DNA of 64,000 nucleotides, taken from assembly GCF_013391415.1 (NCBI RefSeq), contig NZ_JACAXB010000028.1:1-64000 (forward strand), read 5' to 3'. This document shows positions 16,956 to 26,105 of this stretch, in pieces (within the stretch, counting starts at the first letter, position 1; each line of letters starts with the position of its first letter). Source of the DNA: Aquitalea sp. LB_tupeE. Its GTDB lineage: Bacteria; Pseudomonadota; Gammaproteobacteria; Burkholderiales; Chromobacteriaceae. The notes under the pieces are model-generated. The model ran no database searches. It was not told where the DNA came from and worked only from the letters and a program-made list of their open reading frames with translations. The position numbers and the translations under genes are program-made.

Positions 16956-17578
16956 AAAGCGCAGCCAGTCAGGGTGTGTGGCGCTGCCATGCCTGTGGTC
17001 AACTGAGCCGGGTCAGCGCTCCGGCGGCAGCGGCAGTCAGCTGCCCGCGTTGCGGTGCCAGCCTGCACCAGCGCAAACCGCATAGCCTGCAATATGCCTG
17101 GGCTTTTTTGCTGGCAGCCATGTTGTGCTACATCCCGGCCAATTTGATGCCCATCATGCTGACGGAAATGCTGTCCGGCACCCAGCGCGATACCATCATG
17201 AGCGGGGTAGCCTATTTGTGGCGCAGCGGTTCCTGGCCGCTGGCCCTGGTGGTGTTCGTGGCCAGCGTGCTGGTTCCTTTGCTGAAAATTTTGTCCATGT
17301 TGCTGTTGCTGCTTACCGTGCACTGGCGTTCGCGCTGGGCACCCCGCCAGCGCACCCGCTTATACCGCCTGCTGGAAGTGGTGGGACCATGGTCGATGCT
17401 GGATATCTATGTGGTTGGCTTGCTGGTGGCTCTGGTGCAGCTGCAATCGCTGGCCACCATCAAGGCCGGGCCGGGTGCCATTGCTTTTGGCGCCGTGGTG
17501 GTACTGACCATGCTTTCTGCCATGCATTTTGATCCCAGACTGATCTGGGATGTATTCGAGGACGATGATGAGCGATAA
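16937..17578 (+). CDS. pqiA: PqiA-family membrane protein, second half
   Basis: 213 residues, the second PqiA module: CHACGQL / CPRCGASL zinc-ribbon, then hydrophobic spans with YIPANLMPIML, FVASVLVPLLKILSM and GPWSMLDIYVVGLLVALVQL. ATG 16937 chosen; an in-frame GTG six codons earlier is possible. Starts inside the end of the first half and ends inside the start of pqiB, so the operon is translated as a chain. Separate halves rather than one PqiA protein may form a heteromeric membrane partner for PqiB. Confidence 0.9.
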   Translation: MSRPNLKSAASQGVWRCHACGQLSRVSAPAAAAVSCPRCGASLHQRKPHSLQYAWAFLLAAMLCYIPANLMPIMLTEMLSGTQRDTIMSGVAYLWRSGSWPLALVVFVASVLVPLLKILSMLLLLLTVHWRSRWAPRQRTRLYRLLEVVGPWSMLDIYVVGLLVALVQLQSLATIKAGPGAIAFGAVVVLTMLSAMHFDPRLIWDVFEDDDER

Positions 17579-19235
17579 GCCTTCCGCACAAACAGAAGAA
17601 ACCCGCCCGCCAGAGAATGCTGCCGCGCAGGATGCCTTGCCCGTGGCGCTTGCCAGCCCGGCACGGCAAAGCCGCTGGTCGCCATCGATGGTGTGGCTGA
17701 TTCCGCTGCTGGCAGCCTTGATAGGCGGGTATCTGGCGGTGCAGGCCATTCTGTCGCGCGGCCCCACCATTACCATTACCTTCCGTAGTGGTGAGGGGCT
17801 GGAGGCCGGCAAAACCCGTATCAAATACAGGGATGTGGATATCGGTGAAGTCACGGCCGTGCGTATCAGCCCGGATAGCAAGAATATTGAAGCCACTGCC
17901 CAGTTGAGCAAGGAGGCCGAACGCTTCCTGGCGCGCGACAGCCGCTTCTGGATTGTGCGGCCACGCATTGCCGGTGGTAGCGTCTCCGGCCTGGGCACCT
18001 TGTTGTCCGGTGCCTATGTCGGCATGGATGCAGGCAAAAGCAGCGAAATGAGCCAGCATTTCACCGGTCTGGATGTACCGCCCATCATTACCGGGGACCT
18101 GCCCGGTCGCCAGTTCGTGCTCAAGGCGGCAGAGCTGGGGTCGCTGGATATTGGCGCGCCGGTGTATTTCCGCCGGGTGCCGGTAGGGCAGGTGGTGGCT
18201 TATCAGCTGGACAAGAGCGGCAGCAATGTCGACATCACGGTGTTCATCAACTCCCCTTACGACCACTTTGTCACGGCGGATAGCCGTTTTTGGCATGCCA
18301 GCGGTATTGATTTGTCGATTTCAGCCAACGGGCTGAAGGTGAACACCCAATCGCTCAGCGCCATCATGCTGGGCGGCGTGGCGTTCGAAACACCGGTCAG
18401 CCCGACCGAGGACAAACCGGCCGCAGCCGGTGCGGTGTACACCTTGTCCAATACGCGTGAACAGGCCATGCAATCGCCAGATCATGAGGTAGTACCGCTG
18501 TTGCTGAAGTTCCAGCAATCGGTGCGTGGACTCACCGTGGGTGCGCCTGTCGATTTCCGTGGCATCGTGATTGGCGATGTCACCAGCATTGGCATGGAGT
18601 ACGATGCACCGCGCAAAGACTTCAACATGCTGGTGAGCATCCGCATCTTCCCCAGCCGTCTGCTCAGCCTGTCACGCAATCTGACTGCGGAAAAACTGCA
18701 CCAGCTGAAACTGGACAAGATGGTGGAACACGGCATGCGTGCGCAGCTGCGCTCCGGCAGCTTGCTCACCGGCCAGCTGTATGTGGCACTGGATTTCTTC
18801 CGCGATGCCAAGCCAGCCCAGTTGCTGCATCGTCAGGGCATGGATGTGCTGCCTACCATTCCTGGCGACCTGGAAGAGCTGCAAGGCGTGCTGCAACGCA
18901 TTGCCCGCAAGCTGGACAAGGTACCGTTTGACAGCATAGGCCAGGAGCTGGATGGCACCATCAAGGAGCTGCACGCCACCCTGAATACCGTGCAACAGCT
19001 GGGCAACAGCCTGGATGGCAAGGTAGTGCCGCAAACCCTGCAAACCCTGCAGCAGTTGCAACAGACGCTGGACAGTGCCAGCCAGGCCCTGCAAGCCAAT
19101 TCCCCCTTGCAGCAGGATGTGCGCAAAGCCGCGCAGGAAGTTACCGAGACCGCGCGCAGCTTCCGTGCGCTGAGTGATTATCTGGACCGTCACCCGGAAG
19201 CTCTGATCCGTGGCAAACAGGAGAATAAGCCATGA
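17568..19235 (+). CDS. pqiB: PqiB, intermembrane transport protein with three MCE domains
   Basis: 555 residues. A single N-terminal membrane anchor (about 41-61) precedes three MCE/MlaD domains, seen as repeats of the pattern G-x-x-x-G-x-x-V-x-[FY]-[RK]-x-[VI]-x-[VI]-G-x-V near residues 80, 190 and 315 (KTRIKYRDVDIGEV, APVYFRRVPVGQV, APVDFRGIVIGDV). A long C-terminal helical part with heptad-like leucines (about 430-545) fits the needle of PqiB hexamers that span the periplasm. ATG 17568 is six bases after GAGG; overlaps both neighbours (last 11 bp of pqiA2, 4 bp of pqiC). Confidence 0.95.
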   Translation: MSDKPSAQTEETRPPENAAAQDALPVALASPARQSRWSPSMVWLIPLLAALIGGYLAVQAILSRGPTITITFRSGEGLEAGKTRIKYRDVDIGEVTAVRISPDSKNIEATAQLSKEAERFLARDSRFWIVRPRIAGGSVSGLGTLLSGAYVGMDAGKSSEMSQHFTGLDVPPIITGDLPGRQFVLKAAELGSLDIGAPVYFRRVPVGQVVAYQLDKSGSNVDITVFINSPYDHFVTADSRFWHASGIDLSISANGLKVNTQSLSAIMLGGVAFETPVSPTEDKPAAAGAVYTLSNTREQAMQSPDHEVVPLLLKFQQSVRGLTVGAPVDFRGIVIGDVTSIGMEYDAPRKDFNMLVSIRIFPSRLLSLSRNLTAEKLHQLKLDKMVEHGMRAQLRSGSLLTGQLYVALDFFRDAKPAQLLHRQGMDVLPTIPGDLEELQGVLQRIARKLDKVPFDSIGQELDGTIKELHATLNTVQQLGNSLDGKVVPQTLQTLQQLQQTLDSASQALQANSPLQQDVRKAAQEVTETARSFRALSDYLDRHPEALIRGKQENKP

Positions 19236-19834
19236 AAATGCGCAACCTTGCCCGTGGAATGTGTTTGTGTGCCGTGCTGCTGACGGCCTGCACCTCGGTG
19301 CCATCCCGCTTCTACCAGTTGCAGGCCACCAGCATGCCAGGCCAGAACCAGCGGCCCGGAGCGGTATTGCTGGTGGAGCAGGTTACGCTGCCGGCCGGGA
19401 TGGACAGGCCACAATTACTGCTGGAGAACGCCGAAGGCCGCCCGCAGCTGCAAGAGCAGGATTACTGGACGGCCAGCCTGAGCCGCCTGTTGACCCAGGC
19501 TGTGGCAGGAAACCTGGCCGTGCAGCTGGGCTTGTCCACCATCTATGCAGCACCGCAACTGAGCCTGGGGCGGACCGACCTCAGCTTGCAACTGGATCTC
19601 CGTGAATTCCGCCTGCGTCATGGACAGGGCGCATCGCTGGCTGCGGCTTGGCGGCTGGTACAGCCCGCCTCGCACAAGGTGTTGCTGCAAGGTTATTTCA
19701 ACCAGCAGCAGCCAGTGACTGTAGCGGGTAATGCCGCGCTGGTAGCTGCACAGCAGCAGTTGCTGGATGCGTTGAGCCGGCAAATTGGCGATGCCATGGC
19801 TGCACATCCGGACTATCTGCATCCAGCGGGGTGA
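19232..19834 (+). CDS. pqiC: PqiC outer-membrane lipoprotein
   Basis: 200 residues, ABC-type transport auxiliary lipoprotein (DUF330). Signal peptide with lipobox LLTAC (Cys20), then SVPSRFYQL typical of PqiC. Probably anchors the PqiB tunnel at the outer membrane. ATG overlaps the pqiB stop by 4 bp (ATGA). Last gene of the Cdd1-pqiA-pqiA-pqiB-pqiC chain. Confidence 0.92.
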   Translation: MKMRNLARGMCLCAVLLTACTSVPSRFYQLQATSMPGQNQRPGAVLLVEQVTLPAGMDRPQLLLENAEGRPQLQEQDYWTASLSRLLTQAVAGNLAVQLGLSTIYAAPQLSLGRTDLSLQLDLREFRLRHGQGASLAAAWRLVQPASHKVLLQGYFNQQQPVTVAGNAALVAAQQQLLDALSRQIGDAMAAHPDYLHPAG

Positions 19835-20058
19835 GCATAGGGGCGGGCAGGCGCGTTGCTTTCCTGTCCGGCTGCTGAGGCGCGCTGGCGCACAGGGCTT
19901 GGCAGGATGGGGGAGATGCTGTGGATTTTGTTGGTTGTTTTGTGTTGATTGCTTGAAAGCCTGATTGACTGGTTTTTTGTTTTTATTTGTTGAAATTAAT
20001 AGCATTAAAATTGTAATAATTAAGCATATTTTGGCTTAAGTTTATTTTGCGACTGGAT

Positions 20059-20079
20059 AGAATGAACCGCATTCATTCT
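20059..20079 (+). promoter_or_regulatory. Perfect palindrome before the EamA gene
   Basis: AGAATGAA (20059-20066), CCGCA spacer, TTCATTCT (20072-20079), ending 14 bp before the ATG. The preceding 100 bp (19940-20050) are strikingly A/T rich. Size and position suit a TetR/MarR-type repressor operator, but no regulator gene is adjacent. Confidence 0.5.
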
Positions 20080-20093
20080 TTCTGACTTTTGCC

Positions 20094-21059
20094 ATGTCAT
20101 CGCCTGCCCCCATTTCACCTGCTACATCCGGTAATGCCTATTTGCTGCTGGTGCTGACCATGCTGTTATGGTCCACCAATTTTGTCATCGCCCGCGCCAT
20201 TCATGGTCAGATCGGCCCTTTCGGGCTGGCGTTCGGCCGCTGGGCCATTGCCTTGCTCTGTCTGCTGCCATTTGGCCTGCCGCGACTCGGTCGGGCCTGG
20301 CCCTTGCTGCGACAACAATGGCGCAAAATGCTGCTGCTGGGGGTGTTTGGCATTGGTTTGACCAATACACTGGTGTATGTGGCGGTGCTCACCACCACGG
20401 CAACGAATGCCGTCATTCTCAATAGCGCAACGCCCATGATGGTGCTGGTGCTTGGCTCGCTGTATTTCCGGCAAAAGCTGGCCCGACGCCAGTGCTTGGG
20501 CATGCTGGCGGCCATGGCTGGTGCATTGCTCATCGTATTGAAAGGCGATGTGCTGAGAGTAAGCGCTTTCCAGTTCAGCCACGGAGACCTGCTGGTGTTG
20601 GCCGCGGGCTTGTGTTGGGCGGTGTATACCCTTGGACTGCGTACCTTGCTACCCGGGCTGGATGCCCTGGTGATGATGATGGTGCTGCTGCTGGTGGGCG
20701 AACTCATGTTGCTACCCGCTTTTGTGCAGGAAACCTGGCTGGCCGGTGGTTTTCATCCCCTGTCGCTGCCGGCCGGGGCGGCCTTGTTGTATCTGGGCAT
20801 CTTCCCTTCGGTATTGGCTTTCCTGATGTATAACCGCGCCATTGCCCAGGTCGGCGCAGCCAAGGCCGCCGGATTTCTCTACCTGATGCCTGCGTTTGGC
20901 GCGGTGCAATCCATTGTTCTGCTGGGGGAGGAGCTGCATTGGTATCATGTTGCGGGCCTGGCAGCGATTTTTGGCGGTATCGTGTTGTCTTCGCTCAGTC
21001 GGAATGCAAAGGCCAACGAGCCTGTGCAGCGCGAGGCTACGCTGTCTGCCGCAGAGTGA
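20094..21059 (+). CDS. EamA-domain (DMT superfamily) exporter
   Basis: 321 residues with ten hydrophobic spans in two EamA repeats: LLLVLTMLLWSTNFVIARA opens the first and DLLVLAAGLCWAVYTLGLR the second. RhaT/YdcZ-like drug/metabolite exporters of this type move amino acids or other metabolites outward. ATG at 20094, no strong ribosome binding site (CTTTTGCC upstream), though the palindrome just upstream suggests regulation. Monocistronic, substrate unknown. Confidence 0.9.
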   Translation: MSSPAPISPATSGNAYLLLVLTMLLWSTNFVIARAIHGQIGPFGLAFGRWAIALLCLLPFGLPRLGRAWPLLRQQWRKMLLLGVFGIGLTNTLVYVAVLTTTATNAVILNSATPMMVLVLGSLYFRQKLARRQCLGMLAAMAGALLIVLKGDVLRVSAFQFSHGDLLVLAAGLCWAVYTLGLRTLLPGLDALVMMMVLLLVGELMLLPAFVQETWLAGGFHPLSLPAGAALLYLGIFPSVLAFLMYNRAIAQVGAAKAAGFLYLMPAFGAVQSIVLLGEELHWYHVAGLAAIFGGIVLSSLSRNAKANEPVQREATLSAAE

Positions 21060-21484
21060 TGCGGAGTTGACTACGGATTTATACGGATGGTGCAAAACAG
21101 CATCAACCACTAAAGTACACATCGTTGGCAGTGCCCGTACTTATTGGATCTCCCGCAGTACCTGCCATCCTTAATTTTGTTTGTAGTTGAAGTACCTCTG
21201 GCTTTTGTTCCTCTTCAGTATTGGCTTAGCTCGGCCCGGTGATTCCTCCCCGTTTCACCGGGCATTTTCTTGTCCGTCTTTCGGTTTTTCTTTCTTGTCC
21301 CGATCATCAAATAGCTCTTCCGTGGCTGCCCGGCGGTGGTAAACATGGTCAGCCTGCGGTCTATCCCCTACAATAGCGCCAGATCAACAGCGGCTGTGCC
21401 GGTGGTGACGCGCTGCCCAGGATAATTTTGCACTGGCAGTGCGCAACCGGTGCTACCCGCTTTTTTTATTACAGGATGCTTTAC
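21060..21484. other. Intergenic region between the EamA and RluF genes
   Basis: About 425 bp. Apart from a terminator near 21234-21270 and the ribosome binding site of the next gene, I see no gene or RNA. The terminator lies about 175 bp past the EamA stop, so the transcript has a long 3' end or a small RNA is encoded here. Confidence 0.4.
21234..21271 (+). terminator. Rho-independent terminator downstream of the EamA gene
   Basis: GCCCGGTGA (21234-21242) and TCACCGGGC (21255-21263) with a 12-nt loop, followed by ATTTTCTT. Confidence 0.8.
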
Positions 21485-22213
21485 ATGGAACCCGTACGCC
21501 TTTCCAAGCGGATGGCCGAACTGGGTATTTGCTCCCGTCGCGAGGCGGACAGCTATATCGAACAAGGCTGGGTCAAAGTAGATGGCGAAGTTGCCGTGCT
21601 TGGCCAGAAGGTGCTGCCGCACAACACCATTGAAGTGCTGAAGAAGGCACAGGATGCCCAATCGTCACGCGTGACCATTTTGCTCAACAAGCCGGTGGGT
21701 TATGTGTCCGGCCAGGCCGAAAAAGGCTATTTGCCTGCTGTGACGCTGGTCAAGCCGGAAAATCACTGGTCGGAGGACCCCAGCAAGAAGCGCTTTATAC
21801 CGGCACATCTGCGCGGCCTGGCACCGGCCGGGCGGCTGGACATCGACTCGGTGGGCTTGTTGATCCTGACCCAGGATGGGCGGGTGGCCAAGCACGTCAT
21901 TGGGGAAAATTCTACGGTCGAGAAAGAATATCTGGTCCGGGTGACAGGTGAATTGAGTGAGCGCGGCCTGGCTTTGCTCAACCATGGCCTGTCGCTGGAT
22001 GGCGAAGCACTCAAACCGGCAGAAGTGGTCTGGCAGAATGAAGACCAGTTGCGCTTTGTGCTGCGCGAAGGCAAAAAGCGCCAGATCCGTCGCATGTGCG
22101 AGCTGGTTGGTCTGCGCGTGGTAGGCCTCAAGCGTATCCGTATCGGCACCATCAAGCTGGGCAATCTGCCTACCGGCCAGTGGCGCTATCTGCGCGATGA
22201 CGAGATGTTCTGA
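21485..22213 (+). CDS. rluF: 23S rRNA pseudouridine synthase, RluF/RsuA family
   Basis: 242 residues. N-terminal S4 RNA-binding domain ([20 protein letters not shown]) and pseudouridine synthase domain with catalytic Asp in [15 protein letters not shown], the [10 protein letters not shown] motif, and a C-terminal [14 protein letters not shown] that resembles RluF rather than RluB/RluE. Acts on 23S rRNA (and in E. coli on tRNA-Tyr). Start ATG 21485 chosen for AGGA nine bases before and conserved start; an ATG three codons upstream is possible. Exact target nucleotide not provable here. Confidence 0.85.
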   Translation: MEPVRLSKRMAELGICSRREADSYIEQGWVKVDGEVAVLGQKVLPHNTIEVLKKAQDAQSSRVTILLNKPVGYVSGQAEKGYLPAVTLVKPENHWSEDPSKKRFIPAHLRGLAPAGRLDIDSVGLLILTQDGRVAKHVIGENSTVEKEYLVRVTGELSERGLALLNHGLSLDGEALKPAEVVWQNEDQLRFVLREGKKRQIRRMCELVGLRVVGLKRIRIGTIKLGNLPTGQWRYLRDDEMF

Positions 22214-22244
22214 TCCCTTCCGGCAAGATTTGGGAAGTGGAGTG

Positions 22245-22269
22245 CAACGGCGACTGATGGTCGCCGTTG
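22245..22269 (+). terminator. Strong hairpin after the RluF gene
   Basis: CAACGGCGAC / GTCGCCGTTG arms with TGATG loop. No T run follows, so termination is uncertain; it could also protect the mRNA 3' end. Confidence 0.5.
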
Positions 22270-22323
22270 TGCATTGCACGATACGACTTGGATTTGTCCG
22301 TCCACCATGACATCATCAAGAAC

Positions 22324-23256
22324 ATGAACCTGTTACTGATCTGTTTGCTCATCGGGCTGTCTGGCCTCGTCTTGTTGTGCGCTTATCCCTCTGCATGTGG
22401 ACAGCGACTGTTGCGCGGTGGTTTGCGCTGGTCCGGCTTCCGGCAACGCCGACTGGCCCTGCCTGCAGGCGAACTGGCCTATCTGGAAGGGGGGGCCGGC
22501 CCCGCAGTCATGCTGATCCACGGCTTTGGCGGGGATGGCCCTACCAGTTGGGGGCGGGTGATGGCGGCATTGGCAAAACAGCATCAGGTGCTGGTGCCTG
22601 ACTTGCTCTGGTTCGGTCGCAGTCATGCATCAGCAGTACCTGCGCTACAGGCACAGGCGGATGCTCTGGAAGTGCTGATCCGTGCCCGTGTTGCGGACAA
22701 GGTACAACTGGTGGGCTTGTCTTACGGTGGTTTCGTTGCCTTGGAACTGGCCCGGCGCATGCCGGAAAAGATTTCGCAATTGGTGATCATGGCCTCGCCA
22801 GGCATGGTCTACACCCCTGATGATCAGCAAGACCTGCTTGACCGGGCAGCGGTAAAGTCTGCAGAACAACTGTTTGTGCCCAGTGATGTGCAAGCATTGG
22901 CGCGCATGATGGCGCTGGTGGGGAGTCCACTGGCAAGGGCCCCACGGTTTTTACTGCAGGATGTATGGGCGTTTTATTACCGGCACCGCGCACCCCAGTT
23001 GCGTGCACTGATGCAGGAGCTGGCCACCGGCCAGCAGGCACATGTCGAGCGTCTCAGCCAGCCGCTGGCCATGCCGGCCGCAGTAGTGTGGGGGACTCAG
23101 GATGAAATCTTTCCCTTGCCCATCGGCCAACGGCTGGCCTGTTCGCTGAAGGCACCATTGTTCACCATCGACGGCGGAACGCATGTCCTGCCTGTCGTGT
23201 CTGCCTCGCAGACTGTCGCTGTGTTGCAGAACATTTTGCAGCAGATGCCAGCCTGA
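22324..23256 (+). CDS. Membrane-anchored alpha/beta hydrolase
   Basis: 310 residues. Hydrophobic N-terminus (NLLLICLLIGLSGLVLLC) suggests an inner-membrane anchor or uncleaved signal. The alpha/beta-hydrolase core has the oxyanion loop IHGFGGDG, nucleophile elbow GLSYGG, acid in WGTQDEIFP and histidine in GGTHVLP, so a full Ser-Asp-His triad. Likely esterase/lipase class; substrate unknown. ATG 22324 chosen as the start of the hydrophobic leader; weak ribosome binding site. Followed on the same strand by an unrecognised gene 68 bp downstream. Confidence 0.85.
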   Translation: MNLLLICLLIGLSGLVLLCAYPSACGQRLLRGGLRWSGFRQRRLALPAGELAYLEGGAGPAVMLIHGFGGDGPTSWGRVMAALAKQHQVLVPDLLWFGRSHASAVPALQAQADALEVLIRARVADKVQLVGLSYGGFVALELARRMPEKISQLVIMASPGMVYTPDDQQDLLDRAAVKSAEQLFVPSDVQALARMMALVGSPLARAPRFLLQDVWAFYYRHRAPQLRALMQELATGQQAHVERLSQPLAMPAAVVWGTQDEIFPLPIGQRLACSLKAPLFTIDGGTHVLPVVSASQTVAVLQNILQQMPA

Positions 23257-23324
23257 CAGTGATCCTGTCACACTCCTGTATTGATCAGGCAGTGCGGCTT
23301 ACCCGTTTGAAGGAGACTTGAGCG

Positions 23325-24383
23325 ATGCTGGGCTGGTTGTGGCAAAAACTTGGGCTGGACAAGGCATCCCAGCAAGAAAAGGCAGCTGCCTTGCATGCCA
23401 TCGAGATGGTGATAGACGGCTGTGACGGGCGTTTGCGCTTGTTGCCCGGGTATCAGCAACGCCTGTTGCCGGGTATCAGGCTGACGCTGGACTATCTCGC
23501 CGGACTACCCTGGCAGCAGATTGATCCGCTTGAACTGTCTTTGCGCAGTTTCAGTACCGACCGCCGTCTGGGCCTGCTGTTTTCCAGCCCGCTCAGCCTG
23601 CTGCTTTGTTTGAAAAGCAGCGAGCCCTTGCAGTCATTTTTCCTGTCCGCCAGCCAGGGCGACCAGGCCTGGGCCATCCTCAGCATGAGCCGGAGTGAAA
23701 GCATGCGCTTTGGCATGGTGGAGCACAATGGCGAAATCCGCAGCGATGTCGCCCAGCAGATTGTCAGTTTCGACCAGCATCGGCTGATCGAACCGTCTGC
23801 CTCGCCCGAAGACCTGCTGCAGAGTGCGCGTCGCCGTGGCCTGGCTGTGCTGGTAGCCGTGATCGACAGGCGTATCAAATTACTGCAGCAAATGCGGCTG
23901 GATTTGCAGACCGAACTGGACAAAATCCAGTTGAAGCTGGCTACTTTCGGGCATGCGGGCAGGGTGGTGATTGATGCGACCGGTGGTGCGGACAGCATGG
24001 CCAAGCTGTCACCGGAGGATGCCGAAATCCTGCGTCGGCGTGAATCGGAAATACAGCAGCAATTGCAGCCCTTGGCCCGGCTTGCCGAACTGGAAGGTAT
24101 TCTGGATGTGGTCTGCGAAGTACTGGAGCAGCCCGCGCGGTTTTTTCACCTCGAAGCACAAACCATCTACCTGAACCGCATGGGTGTATTACATGAACGC
24201 CAGGATGCGGATGACGTTACCGCCTTGCGGTTCGAGCAGGTGGTGCTGGGGCAGTTGCAACCCATCTCCCGGGTGTTGATGCCGGTGCAGGTCCAGCGCC
24301 AGCAGGTGCAAGAGCTGGAGCAGCAGTTTGCCGATGAGCTGGCAGAATTGCAGCAGCAACAGATGCATGGCGGCTTATTCTGA
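23325..24383 (+). CDS. Unrecognised coiled-coil protein
   Basis: 352 residues; I do not recognise the family. ATG 23325 is preceded by AAGGAG. Codon use and length are those of a real gene. Seen in it: no signal peptide or membrane span; an N-terminal mixed region with many leucines; a long helical stretch with heptads around residues 170-270 (RRIKLLQQMRLDLQTELDKI, REsEIQQQLQPLARL-like) and a Gln/Glu-rich coiled C-terminus (about 320-345, QRQQVQELEQQFADELAELQ). Probably a cytosolic oligomeric or scaffold protein. Its last 9 bp overlap the convergent DGC gene. Confidence 0.75.
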   Translation: MLGWLWQKLGLDKASQQEKAAALHAIEMVIDGCDGRLRLLPGYQQRLLPGIRLTLDYLAGLPWQQIDPLELSLRSFSTDRRLGLLFSSPLSLLLCLKSSEPLQSFFLSASQGDQAWAILSMSRSESMRFGMVEHNGEIRSDVAQQIVSFDQHRLIEPSASPEDLLQSARRRGLAVLVAVIDRRIKLLQQMRLDLQTELDKIQLKLATFGHAGRVVIDATGGADSMAKLSPEDAEILRRRESEIQQQLQPLARLAELEGILDVVCEVLEQPARFFHLEAQTIYLNRMGVLHERQDADDVTALRFEQVVLGQLQPISRVLMPVQVQRQQVQELEQQFADELAELQQQQMHGGLF

Positions 24384-24755
24384 TTGGCCGGTGGCCAGCA
24401 CCTCGGCACTGAGCTTGACGCGTGGCCAGATTTCCTCGGCCTGGCTGACGGCATAAGGCTGATGCTTGTACTTGACCACTCCTTGGTCTGACAGCAGCAA
24501 AACCCGGTTTGCCTGAACCCCAGCCTGACTCAGGCAAGCCTGGACACAGGAGAGGCGACAGCCATCCAGTGCCAGAATGGGGCGGCCCGACTGAGCCAGT
24601 TTCACCAGACCAGGGACGCCACCGCCCACGCCGGCAATACACGACATTTCAGCCAGACCTTCACGATCCAGCCGCAAGGCAAGGTCGTTTGCCATCTGCG
24701 CGGCGCTGGAGCAGCCGGAACAGGCGTAAACCAGTGGGAATTTGTTCGCTGTCAT
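24375..24755 (-). CDS. DGC-domain putative zinc-binding protein
   Basis: 126 residues of the DGC family (named for the conserved Asp-Gly-Cys): LALDGCRLSCVQACL at about residues 62-76, plus a cysteine pair at YACSGCSSAAQ near the N-terminus. Four to five cysteines probably bind zinc or another metal. Often found in bacteria with redox or metal enzymes, but function is not established. Downstream of, and co-directional with, the phosphatase-fold gene (58 bp gap). Confidence 0.85.
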   Translation of the reverse strand: MTANKFPLVYACSGCSSAAQMANDLALRLDREGLAEMSCIAGVGGGVPGLVKLAQSGRPILALDGCRLSCVQACLSQAGVQANRVLLLSDQGVVKYKHQPYAVSQAEEIWPRVKLSAEVLATGQSE

Positions 24756-24813
24756 GCATGCATTGTGCTGTGCATGTCATGCAGCAAGGTATCCGTCGCA
24801 AGAGGAAGCCGGC

Positions 24814-26043
24814 CTAGCTCTTCCGGGGGAGGTGCAGGACCAGCGGCACCTTCATTTCTGCGGTGCTTACCCCGCCATGCTGGCCTGGCAGGTGCAGCGG
24901 TTTTTCCCAGGACAGGGTGTCGCGGATACTCCAGTCCTCGCGTGCCAGCAGGGTGACATCACCGCAACGGCTGGCCAGTTGAGGATGTGCTTCGCCGGGG
25001 CCAAATGCGCCATTTTCCAGCAACAGATTGCTGTCCAGCACCCAGCAGGCCTCTCCTAGCAGTTGTTGCGCATCATGCATGAAATCGTTTTTCAGCCCCG
25101 GTTTGACATGACAGAACACGGCCCGGCGCTCGCCGGACAATGGTTGTGCCAGCATGGCATATAGCGCGGGGAAGTCCTGGTCCAGGCTGATCATGCGCGT
25201 GCGCGGTGTGTCGATAAACCCATGATCGGCGGTGACCATGATGGCAGTGTCTGTCTGCTCCGCCACGTCCACCAGCTGGGCGAAGGCCGTATCCAGCTGG
25301 TCAAACAGAGAATGCACGGCAGGGGAGTGACAGCCCTGGCGATGCATCAGGCTGTCAAGCTGAGGCAGGTAAAGATAATGGAACGCGGGCACATCACTCT
25401 GCTGCAGGCAGCTCGCCAGCTGTGCAAACGCATCATCGATATCTCGATAGCCGGTGCGTTGCACGCTTCCTGCATGGTGCAGGCTATAGGGTGAATCGGC
25501 GATGTACTGCGGTTGCAGAATGTGTGCGGACCGGCCAAGTCGTGGTAGCAAAGGCGGGCAGACCAGTAACTGCCCGGCCAGTTGCTCCGGTAGCAGTGTG
25601 CTGTCATCCGGGTAGCGTACCGACATGGGCAATGGGGCAACAATGTGCTCCTGTCTGTCCGGTATTGTCTGGCAATGCAGATGCCAGCCAATCAAGCCGT
25701 GGCTGGCGGGTGGCTGGCCGGTCAGCAGTGTGGTGATGGCGGCAGCCGTGGTTGCCGGAAACACGCTGCTCAAGGTCGTGCACTGCTTGCGTTGCAGCAC
25801 GCTGTCGGGGCCAAGCGTGCGCAATTGCTGCTCGCCCAGCCCGTCGATGAGCACCAGAACCACATGCTTGTGCTGGCCGATGCCTGACAGCCAGGGTTTA
25901 GATAATCTGGCATGTCCGCTCTGCGGCCCGCCAAGCTCATGGCTCAGGCTGGTCATCAGGTTGAGCAGGCTGCCACCTTGATAGTCGGGCCAATGGCTGC
26001 CGGGGCAAAAACGGCTCAGTGCAGAGGGCATGGGGGCTCGCAT
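24814..26043 (-). CDS. Alkaline phosphatase-superfamily phosphodiesterase/nucleotide pyrophosphatase
   Basis: 409 residues of the type I phosphodiesterase/nucleotide pyrophosphatase branch. Two-metal site residues are visible: VLVLIDGLG (Asp), SSVFPATTAAAITTLLTG (nucleophile Thr region), YLPQLDSLMHRQG (Asp, His), VTADHGF (Asp-His) and GQHGGVS (His). No signal peptide, so it is probably cytoplasmic, unlike PhoA. Natural substrate unknown. First gene of a two-gene unit with the DGC protein. Start ATG 26043 or four codons later (26031); neither has a good ribosome binding site. Confidence 0.85.
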   Translation of the reverse strand: MRAPMPSALSRFCPGSHWPDYQGGSLLNLMTSLSHELGGPQSGHARLSKPWLSGIGQHKHVVLVLIDGLGEQQLRTLGPDSVLQRKQCTTLSSVFPATTAAAITTLLTGQPPASHGLIGWHLHCQTIPDRQEHIVAPLPMSVRYPDDSTLLPEQLAGQLLVCPPLLPRLGRSAHILQPQYIADSPYSLHHAGSVQRTGYRDIDDAFAQLASCLQQSDVPAFHYLYLPQLDSLMHRQGCHSPAVHSLFDQLDTAFAQLVDVAEQTDTAIMVTADHGFIDTPRTRMISLDQDFPALYAMLAQPLSGERRAVFCHVKPGLKNDFMHDAQQLLGEACWVLDSNLLLENGAFGPGEAHPQLASRCGDVTLLAREDWSIRDTLSWEKPLHLPGQHGGVSTAEMKVPLVLHLPRKS

Positions 26044-26105
26044 GACGGCTGAAATTCAGCCAGCTTACAGGCATACTGTGCCGACTTGAATCCCTGGTTT
26101 TTCAT

